Positions 25,007 through 34,014 of a stretch of 62,147 nucleotides of DNA are shown here, in pieces (position 1 is the stretch's first letter; each line of letters opens with the position of its first letter). The stretch comes from DLAJ01 sp023663615. Its GTDB lineage: Bacteria; Bacillota; Clostridia; Lachnospirales; Lachnospiraceae. Where the stretch lies: assembly GCA_023663615.1 (NCBI GenBank), contig JAMPHA010000012.1, positions 1 through 62,147 on the forward strand. Direction: 5' to 3'. A model generated the notes under the pieces. The model had not been told where the DNA came from. It ran no database searches and saw only the letters and a list, made by a program, of their open reading frames with translations. The position numbers and the translations under genes are program-made.

Positions 25007-25542
25007 TGTTCCGCCAGAATGCTCCGATTCTTCCACAGATAATCCACAAGCGAAATCACGGTCAGCGCGAGCGCCGCCCACATAATAACATCCGTTATGA
25101 CAGCGGCCCCCCGATTCGGAATATCCGCGATCATCAGACAAATCATCACCATCTGAAAGGTTGTCTTAAACTTGCCCCAGTAGCTTGCGGCAAGCACGAC
25201 GCCGTTGTCGGATGCGATCAACCGGAATCCGCTGATCACAAATTCCCGCGCAATAATAACGATCACCACCCACGAATAGATCCTGCCGATGTCCACAAGG
25301 CAGATGAGCGCCGAGCAAACGAGCAGCTTATCTGCGATGGGATCCATAAATTTTCCGAAATTCGTAATCAGATTCCGCTTTCTTGCGATATGACCGTCCA
25401 GTAAGTCGGTCAGGCTCGCCACAACAAAGATACCCAGCGCGATCCATTTCGACGCTGCGCCCGCATAATCCGTCAACACAAAAAAAACAAAGAACGGAAT
25501 GAGTATCACTCGAAACATTGTCAATTTATTTGGTAGATTCAT
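25000..25542 (-). CDS. pgsA: CDP-diacylglycerol–glycerol-3-phosphate 3-phosphatidyltransferase
   Basis: 180 residues with about five membrane helices. It makes phosphatidylglycerol phosphate, the precursor of acidic phospholipids. The CDP-alcohol phosphotransferase signature D-x2-D-G-x2-A-R-x8-G-x3-D-x3-D is complete (DLLDGHIARKRN, then FGKFMDPIAD). The N-terminus MNLPNKLTMFRVILIPFFV is canonical. It is followed by the minisatellite and cinA and preceded by rimO. Confidence 0.95.
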   Translation of the reverse strand: MNLPNKLTMFRVILIPFFVFFVLTDYAGAASKWIALGIFVVASLTDLLDGHIARKRNLITNFGKFMDPIADKLLVCSALICLVDIGRIYSWVVIVIIAREFVISGFRLIASDNGVVLAASYWGKFKTTFQMVMICLMIADIPNRGAAVITDVIMWAALALTVISLVDYLWKNRSILAEQK

Positions 25543-25612
25543 CCCTTTACTCCTTTATGATTTTCTTCCCGACATTCATCCGCCGTCCGCAAATATGGGA
25601 ATGTCAGCCCGC

Positions 25613-26947
25613 CTATACCCCGTTCTCCGCCGGCTCGCCGATCAGGTCATATTCATGGGCGCCCGTGATGCGCACATCCACAAACTCTCCCGTCACAAAC
25701 TCCCGGTCCGTATGGATGAACACATAACCGTCCACATTCGGCGCGTCGCGGTAAGTTCTCGCCACATAACAGTCTTCATCCACAAGCCTGCCCTCGATCA
25801 TCGCCGTCATCACCCGGCCTTTGAGCGATTCCGCCTGATCGAATGCAATCTCCTGCTGCAGCGCCATGAGCTCGCCCTGCCGCTTTTTTTTCGTCTTTTC
25901 CGAAATCTGCCCCGGCATTTCCGCCGCCGTCGTCCCCTCCTCCGGGGAATATGGGAACACGCCGAGCCGGTCAAAACAGGACTCCTCCACAAAAGAAAGC
26001 AGTTCCTCGTGTTCCTCCTTCGTCTCGCCCGGAAAGCCTGTGATCAGCGTCGTGCGGATGCAAATATCCGGTATGCACGCCCGAAGATGCGCGATCCGCT
26101 CCGTCAGCTCGGCGCGGTTTGTCCTGCGTCCCATCTTTTTTAGGACGGTATCGGACGCATGCTGGACCGGCATATCGAGGTAATGACAGATTTTCTTTTC
26201 CGCGCGCATCACGTCGATCAGCTCCTGCGTGATCTCCTCCGGATAGCAGTACAGCAGCCGGATCCACTGCAGATCGGGGATCTCGCACAATTTTTTCAAC
26301 AGTTCCGGCAGCTTCTTTCCGCCGTACAGATCCCTGCCGTACACGGTCGTCTCCTGCGCAACCAGAATGAGCTCCTTTACGCCGCCCTGCGCGAGCGTCT
26401 GCGCCTCCTCAACCAGCGTCTCCATCGGCACGCTGCGGTAGCCGCCGCGCACTTTCGGAATGATACAATAGCTGCACCGTTTATCGCATCCTTCGGCGAT
26501 CTTCAGATACGCATAATGCCCCCCGGTCGTCACAACACGTTTCTTCCCCGCGACAGGCTCCCTGTCCAGTTCCTTCAGATACGTCTGCCGTTTTCCGGCA
26601 AGCGTCTCCTCCACCGCGCGGACGATCTCATCAATGGCAAGCGTTCCGACGATCGCGTCCACCTCTGGAATCTCCTGCCGAATCTCCGCCGCATAACGCT
26701 GCGCGAGACAGCCCGCCGCGATCAGCACCTGCACGCATGCCGTCTGCTTTAACGCTCCCATATCAATCAGCGTATTGATGCTTTCTTCTTTGGCATCCCC
26801 GATAAAGCAGCAGGTATTGACGATCACAACCTCCGCTTCGTTTTCGTCATCCGTAAACGTATAGCCGCGTTCCGCAAGCATACCGAGCATCATTTCCGTA
26901 TCTACTAAATTCTTGTCGCATCCAAGCGACACCATTAAAATCTTCAT
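25613..26947 (-). CDS. rimO: Ribosomal protein S12 methylthiotransferase
   Basis: 444 residues. A radical-SAM enzyme that adds a methylthio group to an Asp of ribosomal protein S12. The N-terminal UPF0004 domain has Cys ligands (SLGCDKN, VNTCCF, AAGCLAQRY); the radical-SAM cluster motif is CDKRCSYC within KIAEGC...CIIPK.RG; a TRAM domain ends the protein. YLDMPVQHASD and the S12-type spacing distinguish it from MiaB. Several in-frame ATGs lie near 26947-26986; MKILMVSLG is the conserved N-terminus. It follows a terminator, so it probably starts a new unit with pgsA. Confidence 0.92.
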   Translation of the reverse strand: MKILMVSLGCDKNLVDTEMMLGMLAERGYTFTDDENEAEVVIVNTCCFIGDAKEESINTLIDMGALKQTACVQVLIAAGCLAQRYAAEIRQEIPEVDAIVGTLAIDEIVRAVEETLAGKRQTYLKELDREPVAGKKRVVTTGGHYAYLKIAEGCDKRCSYCIIPKVRGGYRSVPMETLVEEAQTLAQGGVKELILVAQETTVYGRDLYGGKKLPELLKKLCEIPDLQWIRLLYCYPEEITQELIDVMRAEKKICHYLDMPVQHASDTVLKKMGRRTNRAELTERIAHLRACIPDICIRTTLITGFPGETKEEHEELLSFVEESCFDRLGVFPYSPEEGTTAAEMPGQISEKTKKKRQGELMALQQEIAFDQAESLKGRVMTAMIEGRLVDEDCYVARTYRDAPNVDGYVFIHTDREFVTGEFVDVRITGAHEYDLIGEPAENGV

Positions 26948-26967
26948 TCCCATATTTTCATAATGAG

Positions 26968-26995
26968 GAAAAAGGAAGTACCTCACGATACTTCC
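26968..26995 (-). terminator. Terminator after rpoZ
   Basis: On the minus strand GGAAGTA, an 8-base loop, TACTTCC, then T5. It lies between rpoZ and rimO. Confidence 0.6.
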
Positions 26996-27052
26996 CTGAA
27001 CTACTCCGTCAGGAAAGCCATGACCAACGGCTGACCTCCCCGATGAGCATAT

Positions 27053-27316
27053 TTACATTTCCCCAAAAGCTTCTTCCTCTTTCTCTTCTTCGCCAAGGAT
27101 CCTGATCTTTCCCTGATCCAGCTCATCCACGGCAACCGATAACGGTTTTCTCGCCTTGACTTCCTGAGTCAAAGGATCGTCGCCCGCAATGATCTGCCTT
27201 GCCCGCTTCGACGTTGCCATAACAATAGAATAACGGCTGTTGATGACCGGCTGCTCGCCCTCCTCGACTCCGCTGTTTACCACGTCCATTAAATCTGCAT
27301 AAGATGGATGTATCAT
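27053..27316 (-). CDS. rpoZ: RNA polymerase omega subunit
   Basis: 87 residues. It helps assemble beta-prime into RNA polymerase. It starts MIHPSYADLMDVV and includes NSRYSIVMATSKRARQI, the conserved omega core, and ends acidic. It overlaps gmk by 4 bases (ATGA), showing translational coupling in the yicC-remA-gmk-rpoZ operon that is usual in Firmicutes. Confidence 0.93.
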   Translation of the reverse strand: MIHPSYADLMDVVNSGVEEGEQPVINSRYSIVMATSKRARQIIAGDDPLTQEVKARKPLSVAVDELDQGKIRILGEEEKEEEAFGEM

Positions 27317-27954
27317 TTTGCTGTTTCTCCCTTCTGGAATTTCTTTAATTCATTTCTCAGCTCATGGATAAAAGGAACATTCTGCTTCGGCGTAAAGTGC
27401 GCCGCGCATAAGATTCCGTGAAGCTCCTGTTCACACTCGTCCAGATTGTCATTGACAATCACATAATCATATTGCTCCAGACCTTCGCTCTCCGCCGCAG
27501 CCCGGCTTAAACGCTCATGAATCTTTTCCTCCGACTCTGTCGCCCTGCCGCGCAGCCTGCTCTCCAGCTCCGCCGCGCCCGGCGGGAGCACATAGACGAG
27601 CACCGCGTTCGGAAAACGCTCTCTGACTTTCATCGCTCCCTGAATCTCGATCTCCAAAATGATGTCCTTCCCCTGCGCCATCTGTTCTTCCACATAAGCG
27701 CGCGGCGTGCCGTAATAATTGCCGCAGTAGGAAGCATATTCGATCAGACCGTTCTCTGCGATCTTCTCTTCGAATTTTTCTTTTGTCACAAAAAAGTATT
27801 CCCTGCCGTCTTCTTCGCCCGGACGCGGCGCGCGCGTCGTCATGGAAACGGACAGCGCATAGCGGTCATATTTCTGCACGAGCCGCTTGACAAGCGTTCC
27901 TTTTCCGACACCCGCAAATCCCGAAATGATAATGAGAATGCCCTGCTGTTTCAT
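27313..27954 (-). CDS. gmk: Guanylate kinase
   Basis: 213 residues. It phosphorylates GMP to GDP, a target of (p)ppGpp in Firmicutes. The P-loop is SGFAGVGKGTLVKRL (Ala replaces the usual Pro in SGPSG, with GVGKGT intact); GMP-binding residues lie in SVSMTTRAPRPGE and YGTPRAYVEE, with Asp/Glu in LEIEIQGA. It overlaps remA upstream and rpoZ downstream by 4 bases each. Confidence 0.95.
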   Translation of the reverse strand: MKQQGILIIISGFAGVGKGTLVKRLVQKYDRYALSVSMTTRAPRPGEEDGREYFFVTKEKFEEKIAENGLIEYASYCGNYYGTPRAYVEEQMAQGKDIILEIEIQGAMKVRERFPNAVLVYVLPPGAAELESRLRGRATESEEKIHERLSRAAAESEGLEQYDYVIVNDNLDECEQELHGILCAAHFTPKQNVPFIHELRNELKKFQKGETAK

Positions 27955-28217
27955 TGGCTTACTCCCTCTCCGCCGTCCGGCAGTTCTTTTGCTCGCAGGG
28001 AGATCGTCTCCGGAAGCAGGGCGGAAAGCACAAGCTGAGAATTCTCCATCACCAGCACCGCCTTCGTTCTGCGCCCCTGCGTCGCGTCGATCACCACGCC
28101 GTTTTCTTTTGCCTTCTGCACCAGCCGCTTGACCGGCGCGGAATCCGGACTGACGATCGCAATGATCTTATCCGTATTCACCATATTCCCAAATCCGATG
28201 TGAATCAATTTATTCAT
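27951..28217 (-). CDS. remA: Extracellular matrix regulatory protein RemA
   Basis: 88 residues. RemA is a small DNA-binding ring-forming regulator of biofilm matrix and osmolyte genes in Bacillus. It shows the family start LIHIGFGNMVNTDKIIAIVSPDSAP and DATQGRRTKAVLVMENSQLVLSAL, split here by key residues R68-R69 region. It lies 5 bases after yicC and overlaps gmk. Its targets in this organism are unknown. Confidence 0.93.
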   Translation of the reverse strand: MNKLIHIGFGNMVNTDKIIAIVSPDSAPVKRLVQKAKENGVVIDATQGRRTKAVLVMENSQLVLSALLPETISLRAKELPDGGEGVSQ

Positions 28218-28222
28218 ATTTT

Positions 28223-29101
28223 TTACTCAATATTTTGTATCTGCTCCCGCACTTTTTCGATCGTTGTCTTTAACTCAATGCCGCAGTTAGAAACGCTTAA
28301 ATCATTCGATTTCGAGAGGATCGTGTTCGCCTCGCGGTTCATCTCCTGCGCCAGGAAATCCAGCTTGCGCCCGATGCTTCCGCCGTCCTGCAATGCTTTT
28401 TTGACCGACTCAATATGACTGCGCAGACGAACGATCTCCTCATCCACACAAATCTTATCCGCATAGATCGTAACCTCCGTGACGATCCGGCTCTCGTCCA
28501 CCGTGCGGTCTGCCACAAGCTCGCGCACCTTATCTTCCAGACGCTGCCGGTACTCCGCGACAATCTGCGGCGAACGCTCCGCGACAAAATCTACGTCTAT
28601 CAGCATGTCATCCAGCTTTGTGAGCAGGTCCTTCTGCAAGTGCTCTCCCTCGCGGATCCGCGTTTCCACAAAATTCTTCGCGGCGCCCTCCAGCGCGCGG
28701 TGCAGCAGCTTCCAGATCTCTTCCTCGTCCTCGCCCTGCTCATCTGCCGTCAATACTTCCGGACAGCGCGCAAGCGTCGAGACACGGACGTCGTTATCCA
28801 AAGAAAAATCGTCTGCCATCTGCGTAAAATAACGCATATATTCGGCGGCAAGCTCCTTATTGTACCGAATGACCGTCTGCCCTTCCGCCGCATCCTCATA
28901 GGTAATAAAAAGATCCACTTTGCCGCGCTCGATATAATTTTTTAACTCGCTGCGGATCGCCGCCTCAAACTGGTTCAATTTCTTCGGCATCTTCACCGAT
29001 ACATCCAGATAACGGTGGTTGACCGCTTTCATTTCCAGCGTGATCTTCTTTGTCCCCTCCGCCGCCTCACATCTGCCAAAGCCCGTCATACTTTTTATCA
29101 T
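28223..29101 (-). CDS. yicC: YicC/YloC family endoribonuclease
   Basis: 292 residues. A metal-dependent endoribonuclease family that acts on RNAs in both Proteobacteria and Firmicutes. It begins MIKSMTGFGRCEA with KAVNHRYLDVSVKMP close behind, and the C-terminal domain carries RIVTEVTIYADKICVDEEIVRL, LDFLAQEMNREANT and the closing KTTIEKVREQIQNIE. It opens the yicC-remA-gmk-rpoZ operon. Confidence 0.95.
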   Translation of the reverse strand: MIKSMTGFGRCEAAEGTKKITLEMKAVNHRYLDVSVKMPKKLNQFEAAIRSELKNYIERGKVDLFITYEDAAEGQTVIRYNKELAAEYMRYFTQMADDFSLDNDVRVSTLARCPEVLTADEQGEDEEEIWKLLHRALEGAAKNFVETRIREGEHLQKDLLTKLDDMLIDVDFVAERSPQIVAEYRQRLEDKVRELVADRTVDESRIVTEVTIYADKICVDEEIVRLRSHIESVKKALQDGGSIGRKLDFLAQEMNREANTILSKSNDLSVSNCGIELKTTIEKVREQIQNIE

Positions 29102-29285
29102 AAGCTTCTCTTACACCGTGCTTCCCCCGTTGTGATGCGCGGCGTCCCCCTCTCCGTAAGCTCCCGTCAGATTTCTTTTTTAGGGAAGCTTCCGTTCCAT
29201 ATTATAGTACAGCCTGCGGGGCGCGTCAAGAATCGAGTTCCCAAACCGCCCCACGCAATGGCAGCCGCATAGAGCGACAGCCCTG

Positions 29286-31025
29286 TCAGGAATCGAGTTC
29301 CTCGATACCGGCAATATCCGGTGCGATCGCCATGGAATAATTCGTGTAGTAGACAACGAAGCCCGGCTTGGCGCCGTTCGGTTTTTTGACATTTCTGCGC
29401 AGCGTATAGTCGATCTCCACCTTGTCCTGATCCGCGCCCTTCGAGTAATGCGCGGCAAGCGCCGCCGCCTCCTCATACGTGCGGTCCGGCAGCTCCTCCC
29501 CCTGCGTCTTTACGATCACATGGGATCCGGGGATCCCCTTGGCATGAAACCACCAGTCCCCGCCCGCTGCCATATGAAACGTCAGTTCCTCATTCTGATA
29601 ATTATTTTTTCCGACATACATGTGAAATCCGTCGCTGCTCACATAATGAAAGGGTTTGCTCACCGTGCGGGCGCGCTTCGCGCCGCCCTTCCTGCGGATA
29701 TATCCGCTCTCCACAAGCTCCTCGCGGATCTCGGTTAAGTCCTCCTCGCCGCGCGCCATATCTAACGCCATCATCACGGATTCCAGCTGGTCGATCTCCG
29801 CCTTCGTCTCTTTTGTCAGCGCGAGCAGCGCCTCGTTCGTCCGTTTCAGCTTGCCGTAGCGCTCAAAATATTTCTTGGCGTTTTCCCCGGCGCTCATGGC
29901 CGGATCGAGCGGGATCGTGATCATCTCATTGGTATAGTAGTTCAGCGCGTCGAGCGATTTTGCCCCATCGGGCGCGGAATACCCGTATGTGTTTAACAGC
30001 TCGCCGTATACCTTATATTTCTCCCGCTTTTCCGTGTCTGCAAGCTGTCTGCACTGCAGATCATATTTTTTGAGATTCCGCTCATATGCCGTCTGCACGA
30101 TCTTTCGCAGATCCGCCGACTTCTGGCGGATTCTCGTCACTGCGCTCTTCTGCGCGTAATAATCTTCCAACAGCGCCGACATCTGTTCATAGGTTACCGT
30201 CCGCGCCCCGTCATAAAGGGTCAGCGGAAACGCCGCATACTCACGCGGCTCCGCTCCCTCGTAAATAATGTTCGGCGCAAACGCCTTCTGCTCCACCTGC
30301 CGCATGACCTGCACAAACGTCCGCGCAAGCGCCGTAAGCGCCTCATCGGGAAGCGTATTCGCCGCCCTGTCCGCATCCACTCCCGCCCTGTGGCAGATTT
30401 CCTGCGCGATCACGGGAGACAGTCCCGTAAACGAGGTATAGACAGCCTGGAAGGCCGGCATGGGGCGCGCCGCTAACGTCTCCTTTACCTGTGACGCGTC
30501 CGCCGTCAGCGGATTTTGTTTTTCCTGCGTTTTGGGCACATAATAGGCGCGTCCCGGCAGCACCTCCCTGACGGAGCTGACCATGCCGGAAATATGCTTG
30601 ATGCTGTCGATCATGCAGTCGTTATCGTCCACAAAAATAATATTGGAGTGCTTTCCCATGAGCTCGATCACCAATCGTTTCCGGCACAGATCGCCAAGTT
30701 CGTCCAGATGCTCCAGAGAAAAAACAACGATGCGCTCAAAATCGGGCTGCTCGATCTGAACGATACGCGCGTTTTGTAAATGCTTGCGCAGCAGCATACA
30801 GAAATTGGGCGCCGTCATCGGCGCCTGTTTGTTTTTCTGTGTCAGATATAAAAGAGGAAGGGACGCATTCGCGCTCATAAGCAAGCGGTATTGCGTTCCA
30901 TGATTCTTGATTGTCAGCAGAAGCTCATCTTTTTCCGGCTGCACAATCTTATAGATGCGTCCACCGCGCAGCACTTCGTCAAGCTCCGCCGTCAGATTCG
31001 CGATCGTGATCCCGTCAAATGCCAT
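29286..31025 (-). CDS. rqcH: RqcH/NFACT ribosome-associated quality control factor
   Basis: 579 residues. It recognises stalled 50S subunits with peptidyl-tRNA and directs alanine tailing. The NFACT-N domain starts FDGITIANLTAELDEVLRGGRI; a central coiled coil covers about residues 290-420; the NFACT-R (DUF814) domain has FHYVSSDGFHMYVGKNNYQN and WWFHAKGIPGSHVIV. Start 31025 is set by AAGGAAAGGA; an apparent upstream extension runs into the glgA terminator. It stands alone between yicC and glgA. Confidence 0.94.
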   Translation of the reverse strand: MAFDGITIANLTAELDEVLRGGRIYKIVQPEKDELLLTIKNHGTQYRLLMSANASLPLLYLTQKNKQAPMTAPNFCMLLRKHLQNARIVQIEQPDFERIVVFSLEHLDELGDLCRKRLVIELMGKHSNIIFVDDNDCMIDSIKHISGMVSSVREVLPGRAYYVPKTQEKQNPLTADASQVKETLAARPMPAFQAVYTSFTGLSPVIAQEICHRAGVDADRAANTLPDEALTALARTFVQVMRQVEQKAFAPNIIYEGAEPREYAAFPLTLYDGARTVTYEQMSALLEDYYAQKSAVTRIRQKSADLRKIVQTAYERNLKKYDLQCRQLADTEKREKYKVYGELLNTYGYSAPDGAKSLDALNYYTNEMITIPLDPAMSAGENAKKYFERYGKLKRTNEALLALTKETKAEIDQLESVMMALDMARGEEDLTEIREELVESGYIRRKGGAKRARTVSKPFHYVSSDGFHMYVGKNNYQNEELTFHMAAGGDWWFHAKGIPGSHVIVKTQGEELPDRTYEEAAALAAHYSKGADQDKVEIDYTLRRNVKKPNGAKPGFVVYYTNYSMAIAPDIAGIEELDS

Positions 31026-31137
31026 GATGTGTTCCTTTCCTTCCTGTCCGGTCCCGGCTGCCGGAAACCCTGCATCCATACGCACATGCCAAATCGCAGG
31101 ACGTCCGGTTCCCGTCTTCCGTCCGGCTCCGATTATC

Positions 31138-31168
31138 AAAAAGGGCGGAATTCTCACGAATCCCGCCC
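31138..31168 (-). terminator. Terminator of glgA
   Basis: GGGCGGGATTC, short loop, GAATTCCGCCC and T5 on the minus strand, five bases after the glgA stop codon. Confidence 0.85.
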
Positions 31169-31174
31169 CCATGT

Positions 31175-32620
31175 CTATCCGATCAGCCAGTCGTACATTT
31201 CCTGATACTTCCGCGCGGACACATGCCACGAGAAGTCCGCCGCCATCGCGCGGTCGATGATCTTATTCCACTCGCGCTTCTTATCGTAATAGATGCGCTC
31301 CGCATAGCGGATGGAACCGAGCATTTCGTGCGCATTGTAATTGCAGAAGCTGAATCCCGTTCCTTTGCTTTCATATTCATTGTACGCCTCGACCGTATCC
31401 TTTAAGCCGCCCGTCTCCCGGACGATCGGCACGGTTCCATAGCGCAGCGCCATCAGCTGGCTCAATCCGCACGGCTCAAACAGGGACGGCATCAGGAACG
31501 CGTCGCAGGATGCGTAGATCTTATGGGACATCGCCTCGGAATAGTAGATATTCGCGGAAACCTTGTTATTATATTTCCAGTCGAAATGACGGAACATATT
31601 CTCATACTGTTCCTCGCCCGTTCCGAGTACGACGAGCTGGATGTCGTCCTGACAGAGCTCATCCATCACATATGCGATCAGATCAAACCCTTTCTGGTCG
31701 GTCAGACGCGACACCACGCCGATCATCATCTTGCGGTCATCTTCCGCCAATCCAAGCTCCTTTTGCAGCGCCCGCTTATTTTTTACTTTTTCTTTGCGGA
31801 AGTTCACCGCATTGTATTTGTATTCAATGAATTTGTCCGTCTCGGGGTTATATTCCTCGTAGTCAATTCCGTTGACAATCCCGCGCAGATCGCCGCTTCG
31901 CGCACGCATGAGCCCGTCAAGACCCTCGCCGTAAAACGCGCACTTGATCTCATCAGCGTAGGTATCGGACACGGTCGTGATCGCATCCGCAAAGACAAGA
32001 CCGCCCTTTAAGAGATTGGCGTCTTTATAGCATTCCAGTTTATCCGGCGTAAAATAGAAATCCGGCAGTCCCGTCAGGTCCTTGATCGAGCGAATGTCCC
32101 ATTTCCCCTGGAATTTCAGGTTATGGATCGTCATGATGGACTTCATGCCGCGAAAGAAATCATTTCCCTGAAACCGCTCGTGAAGATAGACGGGGATCAA
32201 TCCCGTCTGCCAGTCATGGCAGTGCACGATGTCCGGTCTGAAATCGAGCAGCGGCATCGCGGAGAGCGCCGCCTTTGAGAAAAACGAAAATTTCTCAATG
32301 TCCTCATACACATTGCTGCTGTATGGCTTGAAGCCGTTAAAGTAGGATTCATTGTCAATAAAATAATAGGTTACGCCGTCAACGACCGTCTCCAAAATAC
32401 CGACGTATTCATTTTTCCAATTAAAGTCCATGTAAAAATGCGTCTTGTATTTCATGAGATCCCGCATATTCTGGGATATGCAGGTATACTTGGGCAGCAT
32501 TACCCGAATGTCAAAATACTCTTTGTCCACATATTTCGGAAGGGAGCCGACCACATCGGCAAGTCCTCCGGTTTTAATGAACGGCACGCCTTCCGATGCA
32601 ACAAATAAAATATTCTTCAT
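31175..32620 (-). CDS. glgA: Glycogen synthase (ADP-glucose, GT5)
   Basis: 481 residues. It elongates alpha-1,4-glucan from ADP-glucose. Family signatures are VASEGVPFIKTGGLADVVGSLP at the start (KTGGL binds ADP-glucose), HCHDWQTGLIPVYL and FEPCGLSQLMALRYGTVPIVRETGGL (C-terminal nucleotide site with the catalytic Glu), here noted by short key words EPCGL and ETGGL. No other glg gene adjoins. Storage glycogen is common in spore-lineage Clostridia and may feed sporulation; the position next to spo0A is suggestive only. Confidence 0.95.
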   Translation of the reverse strand: MKNILFVASEGVPFIKTGGLADVVGSLPKYVDKEYFDIRVMLPKYTCISQNMRDLMKYKTHFYMDFNWKNEYVGILETVVDGVTYYFIDNESYFNGFKPYSSNVYEDIEKFSFFSKAALSAMPLLDFRPDIVHCHDWQTGLIPVYLHERFQGNDFFRGMKSIMTIHNLKFQGKWDIRSIKDLTGLPDFYFTPDKLECYKDANLLKGGLVFADAITTVSDTYADEIKCAFYGEGLDGLMRARSGDLRGIVNGIDYEEYNPETDKFIEYKYNAVNFRKEKVKNKRALQKELGLAEDDRKMMIGVVSRLTDQKGFDLIAYVMDELCQDDIQLVVLGTGEEQYENMFRHFDWKYNNKVSANIYYSEAMSHKIYASCDAFLMPSLFEPCGLSQLMALRYGTVPIVRETGGLKDTVEAYNEYESKGTGFSFCNYNAHEMLGSIRYAERIYYDKKREWNKIIDRAMAADFSWHVSARKYQEMYDWLIG

Positions 32621-32731
32621 CTCTTACCTCCTCAAGGCATTTCTATTTTTTACTATCCCTAGTATAGCTCAAAACAGACGCAAGGGGAAGTATTTTTTTT
32701 GATGTTTCTTTCCGCCGGACGCCACCGCGCG

Positions 32732-33277
32732 CTAGCTTCGGTATTGCAGGCGGATACGATCGGCAATGAGCGCGATAAATTCCGAGTTGGTCGGCTTGCC
32801 TTTCCCCGCGCTGATCGTGTAACCGAACAGCGACTCCAGCGTTTCCGAACGGCCGCGTGACCATGCGACCTCTATGCCGTGGCGGATCGCGCGCTCCACG
32901 CGGCTCGGCGTTGTCTTAAATTTTCCTGCGATGGTCGGATACAGAATCTTCGTGATGGAATTGAGCATTTCCACATCCTCCACCGCCATCATGATCGCTT
33001 CCCTTAAGTATTGGTACCCTTTGATATGTGCGGGTACGCCGATCTCATGAATGATCTCCGTCACGTCCTTTTCCAGGTCGTGAACGACGCTTTCCGGCTT
33101 TTGCAGCGTCACCGTCTCCGCCCCCACATCCGCCTGAGACGCCGCGCTCACACTTCTCCCCGACGGAACGGTTATCATGATCTGTATTTCCTTGTCGTTA
33201 TTGATCAAATCACTCAACATCTGAAACATTCTCTCGTTGTCGTCTTTTGTTACCACATTCATCTGCTCCATTTCCAT
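32732..33277 (-). CDS. spo0A: Spo0A with most of the receiver domain missing
   Basis: 181 residues against about 260-275 for Spo0A. The C-terminal DNA-binding domain is complete: IIHEIGVPAHIKGYQYLREA, then ILYPTIAGKF, TPSRVERAIRHGIEVAWSRG (recognition region), and the end PTNSEFIALIADRIRLQYRS. The N-terminus keeps only a receiver-like start (VVTKDDNERMFQMLSDLINNDKEIQI region, with the acidic DD pair) and then a Ser/Ala-rich linker; the phospho-acceptor strand, the switch Thr/Ser and the Lys are absent. Locus order recN-spoIVB-[kinase]-spo0A is canonical, so this is the orthologous position. ATG 33277 has AAAGG seven bases upstream. No frameshift is needed. In Bacillus the isolated effector domain is active without phosphorylation. 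Confidence 0.9.
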   Translation of the reverse strand: MEMEQMNVVTKDDNERMFQMLSDLINNDKEIQIMITVPSGRSVSAASQADVGAETVTLQKPESVVHDLEKDVTEIIHEIGVPAHIKGYQYLREAIMMAVEDVEMLNSITKILYPTIAGKFKTTPSRVERAIRHGIEVAWSRGRSETLESLFGYTISAGKGKPTNSEFIALIADRIRLQYRS

Positions 33278-33310
33278 GACCACGCCTTTCTCTCAACGCT
33301 CATAAACAAT

Positions 33311-33343
33311 AAAAACCGTCAGCAATTCATACTGACAGTTTTT
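33311..33343 (-). terminator. Terminator between the kinase gene and spo0A
   Basis: AAAAACTGTCAG pairs with CTGACGGTTTTT around a nine-base loop on the minus strand; spo0A therefore needs its own promoter just after it. I cannot name that promoter with confidence. Confidence 0.85.
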
Positions 33344-33374
33344 ATTATATTTCGTCACGATTACGCAGACAAGG

Positions 33375-33980
33375 TTAAGGCATCGCGTCGTTTCTTATAG
33401 AAAACTCGCAGCGCTCTCTCACCCGGTATGTATCAAAATAGCGCTTCTCCAGCGGAATCCAGCGTTCGGCAAAGAGAACCGCGCCGTCTCTGCCGTTTCT
33501 TTTTAGGATCCGACGCTCCTGTTCCTCTTTTCCGACGTCTAGGAATACATGCAGATCATAGACGTCCCAAAGCGCGGGGTGGCAGCTGTACGAGCCCTCC
33601 ACAATGTTGACCGCACCCGCCGTCACGGACACCGTTTTCGCAAGCGCCTGCCGTTTACAGTCAAACGGGCGATAGGCGATCACATGTTCCCCGCTTTGCA
33701 AGGGGTTCAATATCTCCTCCCAAAACCGTTCGTGATCCACGTTGCCGCCCGGCTGTTCGAAGCGCTCCTTCGTGCGTTGTTCCGCCCTTAAAAAGAAATC
33801 GTCCATATGAAAGACGCTCCAGCCGTTCTCCTCATGCAGACGGCCGGCAAGCGTTGTCTTCCCGGCGCCGCATCTGCCGTCAATCGCGATAATGACCGGC
33901 TTTTGCAGGGTATTCCTGCCTGCTGCGATCTCGTTGACCGTTTCAGTCAGTTTCTTGATGTCGGAAATACCGGTTCCCAT
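33375..33980 (-). CDS. P-loop nucleoside/uridine kinase family protein
   Basis: 201 residues. Walker A is AIDGRCGAGKTTLAGRL, followed by FHMDDFFLR (substrate Asp), FDC...ALAKTVSV, the Walker-B-like VNIVEGSYSCHPALWD, and an Arg-rich lid (RILKRNGRDG). This is the uridine kinase-like group that includes unknown small-molecule kinases. Start 33980 follows AAAGGAGG at six bases. It is inserted between spoIVB and spo0A and closed by a strong terminator, which is not the usual arrangement. The substrate is unknown; no nucleoside transport gene adjoins. Confidence 0.85.
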   Translation of the reverse strand: MGTGISDIKKLTETVNEIAAGRNTLQKPVIIAIDGRCGAGKTTLAGRLHEENGWSVFHMDDFFLRAEQRTKERFEQPGGNVDHERFWEEILNPLQSGEHVIAYRPFDCKRQALAKTVSVTAGAVNIVEGSYSCHPALWDVYDLHVFLDVGKEEQERRILKRNGRDGAVLFAERWIPLEKRYFDTYRVRERCEFSIRNDAMP

Positions 33981-34014
33981 ACAGCGCCTCCTTTCAGGCT
34001 TTTCGGTAATTGCA

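Noticed and set aside
24818..25141. A coding gene made of the 12-residue Lys/Glu repeats
   Set aside because: The frame overlaps the pgsA 3' end out of frame, has no ribosome binding site and consists only of minisatellite translation.
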